The translations under genes were made by a program, and so were the position numbers. Shown here piece after piece: positions 1-10,299 of a stretch of 64,000 nt of DNA. Within the stretch, counting starts at the first letter, position 1. The number at the start of each line of letters is the position of its first letter. The notes under the pieces were generated by a model. The model did not search any database. It saw nothing but the letters and a program-made list of their open reading frames with translations, and had not been told where the DNA came from. The DNA comes from Terriglobia bacterium (lineage in GTDB: Bacteria; Acidobacteriota; Terriglobia; Bryobacterales; Bryobacteraceae): the NCBI GenBank assembly GCA_025363475.1, contig JANYDS010000078.1, positions 22,667-86,666 on the forward strand, read 5' to 3'.

Positions 1-283
1 CATGTGCGCGCCCGAATTCCTGCCAGCGCGAGGCGTCTGTGACGAACATGCGGGTCCGCACAACGTGGGACATTGAAGCACCGGCTTCGGCCAGCGCACC
101 GGCGATTTTTTCGAGGATGTATTTCGCCTGGCCGTAGGCATCACCGGGCGCGATGGTGGTGCCGGTCTCGTCCGCGGCAACGGTTCCTGCTACGTAAATC
201 CGGTTGCCGACGCGAACCACCCGTGAGTAGCCGACTTCCGCTTCCCACTGCGTGCCCGAGCCAAATTTCTGGCGTTCGGTCAT
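1..283 (-). CDS. RidA/YjgF family protein (partial, C-terminus outside window)
   Basis: Reverse-strand translation MTERQKFGSGTQWEAEVGYSRVVRVGNRIYVAGTVAADETG...GDAYGQAKYILEKIAGALAEAGASMSHVVRTRMFVTD; ATG at 283. Confidence 0.85.
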   Translation of the reverse strand, partial: MTERQKFGSGTQWEAEVGYSRVVRVGNRIYVAGTVAADETGTTIAPGDAYGQAKYILEKIAGALAEAGASMSHVVRTRMFVTDASRWQEFGRAH

Positions 284-289
284 AAAAAC

Positions 290-1240
290 TTACTGAACGA
301 ACCCAATACTCTTGAGCGTAGCCAGCGGTTCCTTGTCTTCAAACTGCAGAAGCATCTTCTTTTCGACGCCGTTTTCAAGGGCGACGGCTGCGGGCGGCAG
401 ATCGAACGGGAAGAGTTTCTTCAGTTGCTCTACGTCGTTCGACAGAGGCCCCTTGCCCTTGAGCCCGGCCTGATCCAGGAACCAGGACCCGAACTGCGGA
501 TTCTCAGTGGGGATGCCGACGAAACGCGTACTACCCCAGTTGAGTGCCGCGAGCTTGCGGCCGGCATCGAGGCAGTGCAGGCACTGGGGATTGAAGAAAT
601 AGACGAAAACCTTGCCTTCTTTGAGCGAAATAGCGTGGCCATCCTGCGCGGTGATGGTATCGGGAGCTTTGATCCCGGTGTTGCGCTGCGAAGCCAGGCC
701 CAGCGAGACTACAGTAAAAACTGCCACAGCACCCAGAATGAGCGAAGCCGGACGGACGCCCGCAGGGCGCGCTGACCAGACACCCGCACCCATTGCCAGC
801 AGCAGCATAATGCCGTCGCCGATAAAGAATCCCGGGCCTACCGCACGTTTAATCCATGGGAAGCAGGAGCATTCGGCACCAATGAGCTCTTTGTAGTGGT
901 AGCCGATGAAGAGCATGAACGCGACCAGCATTAAAGAGGTAATCCACGCGCCCCAGCGACGGAAGCGCGGGACCAGCAGCAGCACGCCCGCAAACGTTTC
1001 TACTGTGCCGAGCGACACGGCTGTGAACACACTGAGCGATTCGGGAACTTTGGCCTGAGCCAGGCGCACGGCAGCGCCGATGGGGTCAGTAATTTTCCAG
1101 AGCCCGGCAGCGAGAAATACGAGTGAGATGAGGATGGCGCAGGTCCAGCCGAGCGCATTGCGCCAGGTGCGCTGTTCTTCGAGTGAGACATAACCCCTGT
1201 GAAACTCGTCGTCGCCGGAGGCGGCCAGACCGTCAGACAT
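290..1240 (-). CDS. DoxX/MauE-like membrane protein with C-terminal redoxin-like region
   Basis: 316-aa ORF; multiple TM segments (LGWTCAILISLVFLAAGLWKITDP, VETFAGVLLLVPRFRRWGAW); CLHC motif in C-terminal part. Confidence 0.7.
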   Translation of the reverse strand: MSDGLAASGDDEFHRGYVSLEEQRTWRNALGWTCAILISLVFLAAGLWKITDPIGAAVRLAQAKVPESLSVFTAVSLGTVETFAGVLLLVPRFRRWGAWITSLMLVAFMLFIGYHYKELIGAECSCFPWIKRAVGPGFFIGDGIMLLLAMGAGVWSARPAGVRPASLILGAVAVFTVVSLGLASQRNTGIKAPDTITAQDGHAISLKEGKVFVYFFNPQCLHCLDAGRKLAALNWGSTRFVGIPTENPQFGSWFLDQAGLKGKGPLSNDVEQLKKLFPFDLPPAAVALENGVEKKMLLQFEDKEPLATLKSIGFVQ

Positions 1241-1302
1241 ATATACCTAAACAGTCTACCGGGTTCCGCGGTTCGTTTTTCCCGCGGCTATTATTCCGCG
1301 GT

Positions 1303-1980
1303 TTATTTGATGGCGTACCAGGACAGGAACAAGCCGTCGGGCGCAATATCTTCCCAATAGGAGATGAAGTCGCTATGGACCTCGCGACAGTGGAGACGCA
1401 GCAGCTTTTCGAGTTCGCCGCGTGTGAACCAGCGCTCCCAGGCGGGGGTCTTGAAGCGGCCCCAGTGTTCGGCATTTTTATCAATGATGACCAGCTTGCC
1501 ACCGGGTTTCAAGACCCGGCACATCTCGCCCACAGCCTTGCCTGTTTCGACGGCATGTTCCAGCGATTCGGTGGCATAAATACAGTCAAACGTTGAGTCG
1601 GCAAAGGGCAGTTCGGTCATCAGGCCCGCGCGAGTTTTGATACCTGCCGGCACGAACCGAAGCATCTCCTCCGAAATATCCAGTCCCCAGATTTCCGCGC
1701 CCGGATAGTGCTCCCCCAGCACACGGGCGAACCGCCCTTTACCGCACCCAACGTCCAACACATGTTTATCGGTAAGATCGCCGAAGAACTTTAAGAGCAC
1801 CTGAACGTGCTGGATGCGCGGGTCAATGGTCGTGGGGAAATGTTCTTCGTCGCGTGAGGCTTCGTTGAAGCTGCGGCGGATCTCATCGGCCAGAGCGGGG
1901 CTTAATGCTGTGCCTAATGCGGGTTCGGGAACCGCATCGACAGCAGGTTTCGAGCGTCGGAACAGAGAAATCAAATTCAC
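1303..1980 (-). CDS. class I SAM-dependent methyltransferase
   Basis: VLDVGCGKGRFARVLG SAM motif I; DCIYATESLEHAVE; RVLKPGGKLVIID. Confidence 0.9.
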   Translation of the reverse strand: MNLISLFRRSKPAVDAVPEPALGTALSPALADEIRRSFNEASRDEEHFPTTIDPRIQHVQVLLKFFGDLTDKHVLDVGCGKGRFARVLGEHYPGAEIWGLDISEEMLRFVPAGIKTRAGLMTELPFADSTFDCIYATESLEHAVETGKAVGEMCRVLKPGGKLVIIDKNAEHWGRFKTPAWERWFTRGELEKLLRLHCREVHSDFISYWEDIAPDGLFLSWYAIK

Positions 1981-1997
1981 TGGTTTGAATCAATGAA

Positions 1998-3182
1998 CTA
2001 AGCGTGAGTCAGGAAAATGGGCAGGCCCATTTTACCCGTATATGTGGGGCGGTAGCGCACCGTGTCATACATCTTTGCGACATCAACTTTGCGCGGGCCG
2101 AGCTTGGGATCAGGAATGGGGACAGCTGCGTAACAACCCTGGCTGATGGCGGTCATCAGGCCGCTCTTGCCTTCACCAATCAGGTCAATCGCCATGCCCG
2201 CAAAAGTATTGGCAACCATCTTGTCCACAAAGTCTGCAGGGCCGCCGCGCAAATCGTAAGTGAGGTCACTGACAATGGTTTCTCCACCGCCGCGCTGCTG
2301 AATATGCTCGCTGAGGTCTTCAGCTACGCTGGACTTTTTGCGATGACCAAAGGCATCGGGCTCGCCGTATTCCCTGATGTCGTAACCATCCCATCGGGCG
2401 CCTTCTGAAAGCACGACCAGAGCATAGCTGCTGGGGTTATTGCGCTTGTCTTCGAGCAGCAGATCAATCAGCTGATCCACCTTAACCTTGTATTCAGGGA
2501 TGCAGCAGCGGATAGATGCCGTGTAGGCGGTATAGAGCGCCGTGTAGCCCGCGTCACGACCGAAAATGCGGAAGACGCCAATGCGTTCATGCGAACCTAC
2601 GGTGCTGCGCTGGCGTTCGATGGCATCGGTGGCGCGGGAGATGGCCGTTGAGAAGCCAATGCAGTATTCGGTATTGCGAACATCGTTATCCATCGTCTTG
2701 GGGATGGAAATGATTTTGACGCCCTGTTTATCGAGGTGGGCGGCATAACTCAGCGTGTCATCGCCACCGATGGCGACCAGGTAGTCGAGTTCCAGTCGCT
2801 CAATATTGCGGAGCACCTGCGCCGTCATATCGAAAACGGTGGAAGTCACTCCACTCTTAGTGTTTTCAGCAGAGGGGAACGAAGTGCCGGACAGAAAGGC
2901 GGGCGTCTTCTTCATCTTCAGCGGATTGGTCCGTGAACTATGGAGCCAGGTGCCGCCGGTGCGGTCTATGGTGCGGGTGTTCTCGCGGTTGAGCGGCAGC
3001 ACGTAGCGGGTGACACTGGCCGGATCTTCAAAGTTGAGGTGGGTGAGCGCTTCCCAGCCGCGCCGCAGGCCTGTGACTTCGTAACCGATTCCGCCGCACC
3101 GGTAAGTGACTGTCTTTATGACTGAATTGAGGCCGGGGACATCGCCCCCGCCAGTGAGAATCCCGATCTTCTTAGCTGCCAT
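1998..3182 (-). CDS. 6-phosphofructokinase, predicted PPi-dependent type
   Basis: GILTGGGDVPGLNSVI, GGDDTLS, PKTMDNDV, GRDAGYTA; GGDDT plus PKTxDND are the PPi-type residue pair. Confidence 0.9.
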   Translation of the reverse strand: MAAKKIGILTGGGDVPGLNSVIKTVTYRCGGIGYEVTGLRRGWEALTHLNFEDPASVTRYVLPLNRENTRTIDRTGGTWLHSSRTNPLKMKKTPAFLSGTSFPSAENTKSGVTSTVFDMTAQVLRNIERLELDYLVAIGGDDTLSYAAHLDKQGVKIISIPKTMDNDVRNTEYCIGFSTAISRATDAIERQRSTVGSHERIGVFRIFGRDAGYTALYTAYTASIRCCIPEYKVKVDQLIDLLLEDKRNNPSSYALVVLSEGARWDGYDIREYGEPDAFGHRKKSSVAEDLSEHIQQRGGGETIVSDLTYDLRGGPADFVDKMVANTFAGMAIDLIGEGKSGLMTAISQGCYAAVPIPDPKLGPRKVDVAKMYDTVRYRPTYTGKMGLPIFLTHA

Positions 3183-3355
3183 GCCCGCTCCCGATGTTGC
3201 AAGTGAAATCCCATTGTACGCAGGGGTGCGGTGTCGGACCGTTTCAACAGCCGGCTTTCAGGTGCCGGAATAGGGCCCCAGATCCCAGCCAAACTTATTC
3301 AGTATCCAGTCTCGTGCTTTTCCTTGTAAAAGCCGAACATGGTGGCGTACCCGTT

Positions 3356-3523
3356 TCAAAGCTGGAGCGTCTTTCCACAATCCAGACAGTTTTTCCGACT
3401 CTGACCCACAGCCAAAACGGTTTGCCAGTGGCGACAGGCGGCACTACAGCGCAAGCAAATCCCGGCCGGGTTCCACCGGTGCCCGGCGAAAGGACAGACG
3501 CACTTCCGGATGACATGCCACAT
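3356..3523 (-). CDS. candidate small Cys-rich (zinc-ribbon-like) protein, 55 aa
   Basis: MWHVIRKCVCPFAGHRWNPAGICLRCSAACRHWQTVLAVGQSRKNCLDCGKTLQL; several CxxC/CxC; possible SD upstream. Confidence 0.35.
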   Translation of the reverse strand: MWHVIRKCVCPFAGHRWNPAGICLRCSAACRHWQTVLAVGQSRKNCLDCGKTLQL

Positions 3524-3650
3524 AGCCCTGTTGACCTCTTCTAAGTCGAGTGTAAGTAAAAACCCATAAAGATGGAGTAAGGTTAACCTCAATCTTTCAT
3601 CATCCTGAAACCATGCTGCGCCGTATGATAATGAATCAAACAATAACGTT

Positions 3651-4661
3651 ATGAACAAGAAACGAATTACTCTCGCGGCACTGCTGCTCGCCATTGCAAG
3701 CCTGCCGCTGGCCGCCCAGGTGCCCGACGTCAGGGGCAAAACGGCGACGAAGATTCCCCGGGCCCCGGACGGCCATCCCGACCTCCAGGGAGTCTGGACC
3801 AACGCGACCCTTACACCCTTCGAACGTCCCGCCGAATTCGCCGGCAAAGCCACCCTCACACCCGCCGAAGCCCAGGCCTTTGAAAAGAAGGAAGGGGCTG
3901 AAACCATTGATGGCAACACCGATGGCAAGTTACTCCAGGGTGCCGGATCAGCAGGCACGGGTGCCTATAACAACCTGTTCTTCGACCGCGGTTCACAACT
4001 CGCCAGCATCGGCGGGCTGAAGCGCACTTCACTCGTTTCCGATCCTCCCGATGGTAAAGTTCCGCCCATGCCCCCCGAGGCTCGCACCCGCAATGCCTCG
4101 CTGTTCCGCAACATGGGTTCATACGACAGCATCAAGAATCGTCCGGCCTCGGAACGCTGTCTGGCAGGTTTCGGGTCTACCGCAGGGCCGCCCATGCTGC
4201 CCGTCCTTTACAACAACAACTACCAGTTCGTTCAAACGCCCGACGCCATCACCATCCTGGTCGAAATGATTCACGATGCCCGCATTATTCGTATGAACGC
4301 TCCGCACGCACCCCGCAATATCCGACAGTGGTTTGGTGATTCCACGGGACGCTGGGATGGGGACACACTGGTAGTCGAAACCACCAATTTCAGCGAGCAA
4401 AACCGTTTTCGCGGTGCCTCAACAGACCTGAAAGTGACCGAACGTTTCACGCGCGTCGATGCCAATAATATCGTCTACAAAGCCACCATGGAAGACCCGT
4501 CCGTCTGGGCCAAACCCTGGTCGGTCGAGTTTCCTTTTGTTGCCACCGCCGGACCCATTTACGAGTACGCCTGTCACGAAGGCAATTATGCGATTGAGGG
4601 CATTCTCGGTGGCGCACGCAAAGCGGAAGCCGAAGCATCGGACAAAACAGGACATAAATAA
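3651..4661 (+). CDS. secreted hypothetical protein, 'GxWxGDTLVV/YEYACHEGN' family (copy 1)
   Basis: Signal-peptide-like N-terminus; DGHPDLQGVWTNATLTPFERP, GRWDGDTLVVETTNF, YEYACHEGNYAIEGILGGAR shared with ORFs at 15078 and 20954. Confidence 0.85.
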   Translation: MNKKRITLAALLLAIASLPLAAQVPDVRGKTATKIPRAPDGHPDLQGVWTNATLTPFERPAEFAGKATLTPAEAQAFEKKEGAETIDGNTDGKLLQGAGSAGTGAYNNLFFDRGSQLASIGGLKRTSLVSDPPDGKVPPMPPEARTRNASLFRNMGSYDSIKNRPASERCLAGFGSTAGPPMLPVLYNNNYQFVQTPDAITILVEMIHDARIIRMNAPHAPRNIRQWFGDSTGRWDGDTLVVETTNFSEQNRFRGASTDLKVTERFTRVDANNIVYKATMEDPSVWAKPWSVEFPFVATAGPIYEYACHEGNYAIEGILGGARKAEAEASDKTGHK

Positions 4662-4907
4662 CTGCTTCATACTAAAACAGTAAAAGAGGCGATGTGACAG
4701 CTTGTAGATATGTAGTAGCAGTCATTGCACATTTCTCACCAGAAAAACGGCAACATCCTGGCGCATTCCGGCGGGCGGGCTCAATTGCAGGTTAACGAAG
4801 GGTTCACGCTGAGCCACCAGGCCGCCACCGGCGAGTCTATTTCTGGTGGCGCTTCCACTAATTTTCCTGGCGCTGTGGCGCTTTCGCCACCAGGCGGTAG
4901 TCTGACG

Positions 4908-7730
4908 ATGGCACCGCCCGTTCCAGAGAACGAACCAGCGCGGCTGGAAGCCCTGCAGCAACTGGAGATTCTGGATTCCGCGCCCGAGGAATCTTTCGAC
5001 CGTGCCGTTCACCTGGCACAGAGGACTTTCTCCGTGCCTATGGCTCTGGTCTCACTCGTGGATCACGAACGGCAGTGGTTTAAGGCCTGCTATGGCATCG
5101 ATGTTTCCCAGACTCACCGCGATCATGCCTTCTGCGCTCACGCGATTCTCTCCGAAGGAGTGATGGTTGTACCGGACGCACAACTCGACCCCCGCTTCGT
5201 CGACAACCCTTTGGTCACAGGGCCGCCGCATATCCGGTTCTACGCGGGTGCACCGTTACGCACATCGGAAGGATTCAAGCTGGGGACACTTTGTATTCTT
5301 GACACCCAGCCACGCAATCTAACAGCATCGGAGCTGCAATCGCTGGCTGACCTGGGTGGTCTGGTTTCAGAATTGCTGGAGTGTCGCGCGCTCAACCTGA
5401 AACTGGCTTATACTGAGCATCGCCGGACTACTGTTATTGAGGGTGCGCTCGATGGCGTCGTGACCATCGATCACGAGGCCCGGATTGTGGAGTTCAACGC
5501 TGCGGCGGAGCGGATCTTCCAGTGCTCGCGGGAGAAAGCCATCGGCCGCGACCTGCTGGAACAGATCGTCCCTCCGAGGGTGCGACCGCTCTATCACCGC
5601 CTGTTTCGCCGTCTCACTTCCACGTATTCTGCTCCGATCCTGGGGAAACTTCTGCAAACTACCGCGATCCGGGCGGACGGTACCGAGTTCCCGGTCGAAT
5701 TGGCGATTACCCCCGTCTGGAAAAAGCCCCATCCGGTGTTCACGGCCCGCTTCCGCGATATTTCCGCGCGTCTGGAAACCGAAGCCGCACTGCGCAAGGC
5801 GAAGGCGGAAGCCGAAGCCGCAGTGCAGACCAAGGCCCAGTTTCTCTCCAACATGAGCCACGAGATCCGCACGCCTATGAATGCGGTTATAGGAATGACG
5901 GAGTTATTGCTGGATACGGCGCTCACTCCTGAACAGCGCGACTTTACGCGGACCATCCAGACGGCTGGCGAGGGCTTGCTCGATTTGATCAACGGCATTC
6001 TGGATTTCTCCCGCATTGAATCCGGCAAGCTGGAGCTGGAACACGCGCCCTTCCAACTGAACCAGGTCCTCGAAGACGCGCTGGACATGGTGGCATCGAA
6101 GGCCGCCGAAAAAGATCTGGAAGTTGCCTGGCTCAGTGAGCCCGGAACGCCAATGGAATGGATTGGTGACGCTGCCCGCCTGCGTCAGATTGTGGTGAAC
6201 TTGCTGGGCAACGCGGTCAAGTTTACGGATCGGGGCGAAGTCGTGGTGACGGTAAGCGCCCACTGTATCGCCGGCCGCGACTATGAACTGCAGTTCGCGG
6301 TCCGCGATACCGGCATGGGCATTCCGGCGGGGCGAATCGATCTGCTCTTTCAGTCCTTCAGCCAGGTGGATTCCTCCACCACGCGGCTCTACGGTGGCAC
6401 CGGTCTGGGTTTGGCGATCAGCAAAAAGCTGTGCGAAATCATGGGTGGCGCGATCCGTGTGGAAAGCGAGTTGGGCCAGGGATCTACGTTCCATTTCACG
6501 ATCCGGGCAGAACTGGCGGAAACCCGTGATTCCCAAGGCGCGCAGGCAGCCTTGCTGGCGGGAAAGACTCTGTTACTTGCCAAGCCTGCTTCAGCGCAGA
6601 CTACCATGATCCAGCGTCACGCCGAAGCCTGGGGCATGGTCTGCAGGGTTGTGGACTCAGCCGCGGCGGGCGTGAACTGGCTAACCCGGAATCCCCAATG
6701 CGACGCTGCCGTAGTGGATCTGGATACGCCACACGCCATCGAATTGCTGCACCGCATTCGCAACGGCGGCATGGCCCCAGGCGCGCCCGTGGCTCTGGCC
6801 CATCCGCTGGGCTGGAAGCGCGATAGCATTCCCGCGCTCCCCGCCAGCGTCACTTTCCTTACCCAGCCGGTGAAACCGTCGCTGCTATTCGACTTTCTGA
6901 CAGGCGGGCTTGTGGCTGCGGAGGTGATGGCCGAACCTGAGTTTCCGGTTCCCGCAGGCGGCAGCATGGCGGCTCGTATGCCGCTGCGAATTTTGTTGGC
7001 CGAAGACTACCCGGTGAACCGTAAACTGGCGCTCATGGTGCTGGCGAAACTGGGCTATCGCGCCGATGTAGCGGTGGATGGCCGGGCGGCTGTTGAGGCT
7101 TGCCGAAGCCGCCACTACGATGTTGTGCTCATGGATATGCAAATGCCGGAGATCGACGGGCTGGAAGCCACCCGGCAGATTCGCGCGCTGGAAGGCGAAG
7201 CGGGCTCGCCCTGGATCACAGCGCTTACGGCAAATGTTTTGGCGACCGACCGCGACCGTTGTTTTGCCGCCGGTATGAACGACTTCGTATCCAAGCCGAT
7301 GAAGATCGCCGACCTCGAAGGGGCCTTGATGCGCGCCGCCGCCCGGAAATCCGCGCCCGATGGCGGCAGCACGCCGTGGGCTTTACCCGCGCAGTTGCAG
7401 ACGGCCTGCAACGAAGGTTTGACGGCTGTGGTGGCCGAGATTCTGCGGGCCTTCACCGCGGAGACTGCGGATTCGCTCACGGCAATGCGGCTGGAACATC
7501 ACCGCGGTGGCCGCGAAGCGCTATTCAGGCTGGCGTGCGCGCTTGAAGCCAGTTGCGCCCAAACCGGCGCGGAAAACATGCGCAAGTTGTGCCAGGGGCT
7601 GGGCGCAGGTCTTGACCGTAACCTCGCAGCGTTGCTCTTGGAATTGCTGGAAGCCGAGTTCGAACTGGTAAGCGGCAGTCAGCGGGAGTGGCTGAAGAAT
7701 TCCTGCTCTTCTCAAACCGCCGGTGGTTGA
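4908..7730 (+). CDS. hybrid sensor histidine kinase (GAF-PAS-HisKA-HATPase-REC-like-REC-degenerate Hpt)
   Basis: H-box FLSNMSHEIRTPMNAVIGMTELL; N/G boxes GNAVKFTDRGEV, DTGMGIP, GGTGLGLAISK; REC VLMDMQMPEIDGLEATRQIR. ATG 4908 precedes the GAF region; the supplied ORF begins at an upstream TTG (4725). Confidence 0.92.
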   Translation: MAPPVPENEPARLEALQQLEILDSAPEESFDRAVHLAQRTFSVPMALVSLVDHERQWFKACYGIDVSQTHRDHAFCAHAILSEGVMVVPDAQLDPRFVDNPLVTGPPHIRFYAGAPLRTSEGFKLGTLCILDTQPRNLTASELQSLADLGGLVSELLECRALNLKLAYTEHRRTTVIEGALDGVVTIDHEARIVEFNAAAERIFQCSREKAIGRDLLEQIVPPRVRPLYHRLFRRLTSTYSAPILGKLLQTTAIRADGTEFPVELAITPVWKKPHPVFTARFRDISARLETEAALRKAKAEAEAAVQTKAQFLSNMSHEIRTPMNAVIGMTELLLDTALTPEQRDFTRTIQTAGEGLLDLINGILDFSRIESGKLELEHAPFQLNQVLEDALDMVASKAAEKDLEVAWLSEPGTPMEWIGDAARLRQIVVNLLGNAVKFTDRGEVVVTVSAHCIAGRDYELQFAVRDTGMGIPAGRIDLLFQSFSQVDSSTTRLYGGTGLGLAISKKLCEIMGGAIRVESELGQGSTFHFTIRAELAETRDSQGAQAALLAGKTLLLAKPASAQTTMIQRHAEAWGMVCRVVDSAAAGVNWLTRNPQCDAAVVDLDTPHAIELLHRIRNGGMAPGAPVALAHPLGWKRDSIPALPASVTFLTQPVKPSLLFDFLTGGLVAAEVMAEPEFPVPAGGSMAARMPLRILLAEDYPVNRKLALMVLAKLGYRADVAVDGRAAVEACRSRHYDVVLMDMQMPEIDGLEATRQIRALEGEAGSPWITALTANVLATDRDRCFAAGMNDFVSKPMKIADLEGALMRAAARKSAPDGGSTPWALPAQLQTACNEGLTAVVAEILRAFTAETADSLTAMRLEHHRGGREALFRLACALEASCAQTGAENMRKLCQGLGAGLDRNLAALLLELLEAEFELVSGSQREWLKNSCSSQTAGG

Positions 7731-9139
7731 AAACCTCTGCGCTCCATTTTTCCCCAGCCTTTTTTCTTGCGCCGCAACCCGTCGATGAGTCCCTCGGTGC
7801 GCCACAGACACATCAGTTGCCGGTAGCCTACGTTCTCCATAATGGCCGACAGCAACAGCTTTCCCAGATCGCGCGGTGCCGTGTACCGTCGCGTAGTGAA
7901 CTCCTCAAGCACCAGCGCCGTCACCGAAAGCAACATGCCCAGCGCCACGGATACCACACCAAACAGCAAGGCGATACGGGTATCGATTACGCCCAGCACC
8001 CAGCCCGCGATGGTGCAAACGTAGCCCATGAATTCGAGGGCCGGACCAAACATTTCGAAAACTGCAAAGTACGGCAGCGCGAACATCCCCGGCATCCCAT
8101 AGCGTGGCCGCAGAAACATCCCGCGATGTTTAATCAGCGTCTCCACAGTGCCCCTTTGCCAGCGATTGCGCTGTTTGTGAAGAGTTTTCCAGCTCTCCGG
8201 AACTTCGGTCCAGCACACCGGCTCTGCCACAAAGAGTACTCTGGCCGGCTGGCCCCGGTCTCGCCAAAGGCGTTGCATGCGGACTACTATTTCCATGTCT
8301 TCGCCCACGGTGCCAGTGTCAAACCCGCCTGCTTCGAGCAAAGCGTCCCGACGGAACAACCCAAAGGCGCCGGAGATCATTAGCATGGAATCCATCAGAC
8401 TAAACGCAACCCTGCCTCCCAAAAATGCACGCAGGTATTCCATCACCTGGACTCGCGCAATGAACGTTGGAGGCACCGCGATCCCGGTCACGTCGCCATG
8501 CTCCACTTTGCATCCATTCACCACGCGGATGATTCCGCCGGTAGCAAGAGTGCGCTCCGGGTCTTCCAGAAAAGGGCGCACGATATGCAGCAGCGCTTCG
8601 CGCTCCAGGAGCGAATCCGAATCCACGGCGGCCACCAGCGGCGAGCGCGCGAAATTGATACCCGCATTGAGTGAATCGGCCTTGCCGCCATTTACCTTGT
8701 CTACGACCAGCAGACGGAGCGGATCGCGCGATTCGTAAACCGCGCGGACCGGTTTTGACGGTAATGAACCCGCGGGAACACGGGCTGAACGATACAGGCG
8801 GAATTCGTCGATGAGGATCCGCAAGGTATCGTCGGTAGATCCGTCGTTCACCACCACGACTTCATGTTGCGGGTACTGCAGGCCGAGCTGCGCGCGCACG
8901 CTCTCCCGAATGGAGAGCGCCTCGTTGAAGGCGGGCGCAATCACTGAAATCGCCGGTGCCAGGGGAGAAGCGAGTATGGCTTGCTTTTCGGCGGGCGGCA
9001 GATCGCGACCGCGGCCCCTTAGGCCGAAGTACCCCAGTGTCATCATCAGCATGTAGAACAGATTGCTGGCGCCAACGTAATAGATAAGACTGAACTCGAC
9101 GGCCCGAATTACGCGCGCCGCAGGCGAATACCAGTCCAT
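7712..9139 (-). CDS. glycosyltransferase family 2, membrane-anchored processive-type
   Basis: SVIAPAFNEALSIRESV, VVVNDGSTDDTL, AAVDSDSLLE, GEDMEIVVRM, QRNRWQRGTVETL (Q..RW motif); C-terminal TM segments; ATG 9139 overlaps upstream stop (TGATG). Confidence 0.92.
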   Translation of the reverse strand: MDWYSPAARVIRAVEFSLIYYVGASNLFYMLMMTLGYFGLRGRGRDLPPAEKQAILASPLAPAISVIAPAFNEALSIRESVRAQLGLQYPQHEVVVVNDGSTDDTLRILIDEFRLYRSARVPAGSLPSKPVRAVYESRDPLRLLVVDKVNGGKADSLNAGINFARSPLVAAVDSDSLLEREALLHIVRPFLEDPERTLATGGIIRVVNGCKVEHGDVTGIAVPPTFIARVQVMEYLRAFLGGRVAFSLMDSMLMISGAFGLFRRDALLEAGGFDTGTVGEDMEIVVRMQRLWRDRGQPARVLFVAEPVCWTEVPESWKTLHKQRNRWQRGTVETLIKHRGMFLRPRYGMPGMFALPYFAVFEMFGPALEFMGYVCTIAGWVLGVIDTRIALLFGVVSVALGMLLSVTALVLEEFTTRRYTAPRDLGKLLLSAIMENVGYRQLMCLWRTEGLIDGLRRKKKGWGKMERRGFQPPAV

Positions 9140-10299
9140 CAGCCGGGACCTTCCGTAATCCGCCCAATGCGTACTCGCTCGAGCGCTTCGAGCGCAGGGC
9201 CCGCACTGGCGGCGCTGGCCCCGGATACCGCATGCTCCAGAACGTTCCACCCCGCCTGGCCAATTTCGCCCAGCGCATAGGCGGCGGTAAGGCGGGTGTG
9301 CGGGATGGCATCTTCCAGAACACCGGTTAGCCAGGGAACTGCCTCCACCATGCGCATCTTCCCGGCCATGCGTGCGCCTTCAGCGCGCACCACCGCATCA
9401 GGGTCTTCCAAAATGGCCCGCACATGGGAGGCAGCATCCGGCGGCTGCACACAGTAGCGAAGCGCCCGTACGGCCGCCACGCGCACCGTGGCCTCGGCAT
9501 GATGCAATAGCGGCTCCACTCCTGGCACCGAAACAAACCGGCCCCAACCCGCGAGAGTTTCCAGAACGCGAATGGTTTGCTGCGTATTCCCGGCATCGAG
9601 AGCAGCGGGGATGGCGTGCGCCGCCAGCACTGCGGAATGTTTCATTAACTCGGTACCCAGCAGGATGCGAACAAGGAGGGGCTGGCCGATGACGCGCGCG
9701 AAGATACGCTCCAGATCCTCCTGACTGGAAGACGCCAGCAACACGCGCGCGGCTTCCATGCGTACAAATTCGTCGGTGTCATCCAGGGCACGACGCACGC
9801 CACCATCGGTACAACCCGCCAGACCCAGCGCGGCGACCGCCTCGCGCCTCACGCGGGGCGCCCTGTTGAAGCATTGTGCTTCCCACTCGCGCAGAACCCC
9901 CAGTTCCGCAGCCAATTGCGCCAGCCGGTCCCGCCCGGAGCCACGGACACTGCCAAGGGCATCCACCAGGCAGATTACGGTGGCGTCGTGAGACTGGGTA
10001 TACAGACGGCGCAATTCAGCTCCGCAATCCACACCGGCTGCGTGCGCTGCCAGCGCCGCGCGAGTTTCCGGCTCAATCCGCCGGAACCCCGCATCACGGC
10101 GGAGACGCAGAATCTTAACGATCACCGAACCGCCCAACAGCAACGTGATGGCCACCAAGTGGGTGAGCAGGAACGCCATCGCCAGCCCAAGCGCAAGATC
10201 CAGCTGGAGCGTGAACAGCCTCCAGAAAGCCCACACCGCCGCAGTGTGGATCGCGACAACCAACAGTGTGCTCGCGAACAGGTTGCGGCGCCCGTGCAT
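9139..10299 (-). CDS. HEAT-repeat membrane protein
   Basis: Repeated helical units (RREAVAALGLAGCTDGGVRRALDD, VRMEAARVLLAS, VRVAAVRALRYC, VRAEGARMAGKM, TRLTAAYALGEIG); N-terminal TM segments. Confidence 0.8.
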   Translation of the reverse strand: MHGRRNLFASTLLVVAIHTAAVWAFWRLFTLQLDLALGLAMAFLLTHLVAITLLLGGSVIVKILRLRRDAGFRRIEPETRAALAAHAAGVDCGAELRRLYTQSHDATVICLVDALGSVRGSGRDRLAQLAAELGVLREWEAQCFNRAPRVRREAVAALGLAGCTDGGVRRALDDTDEFVRMEAARVLLASSSQEDLERIFARVIGQPLLVRILLGTELMKHSAVLAAHAIPAALDAGNTQQTIRVLETLAGWGRFVSVPGVEPLLHHAEATVRVAAVRALRYCVQPPDAASHVRAILEDPDAVVRAEGARMAGKMRMVEAVPWLTGVLEDAIPHTRLTAAYALGEIGQAGWNVLEHAVSGASAASAGPALEALERVRIGRITEGPG

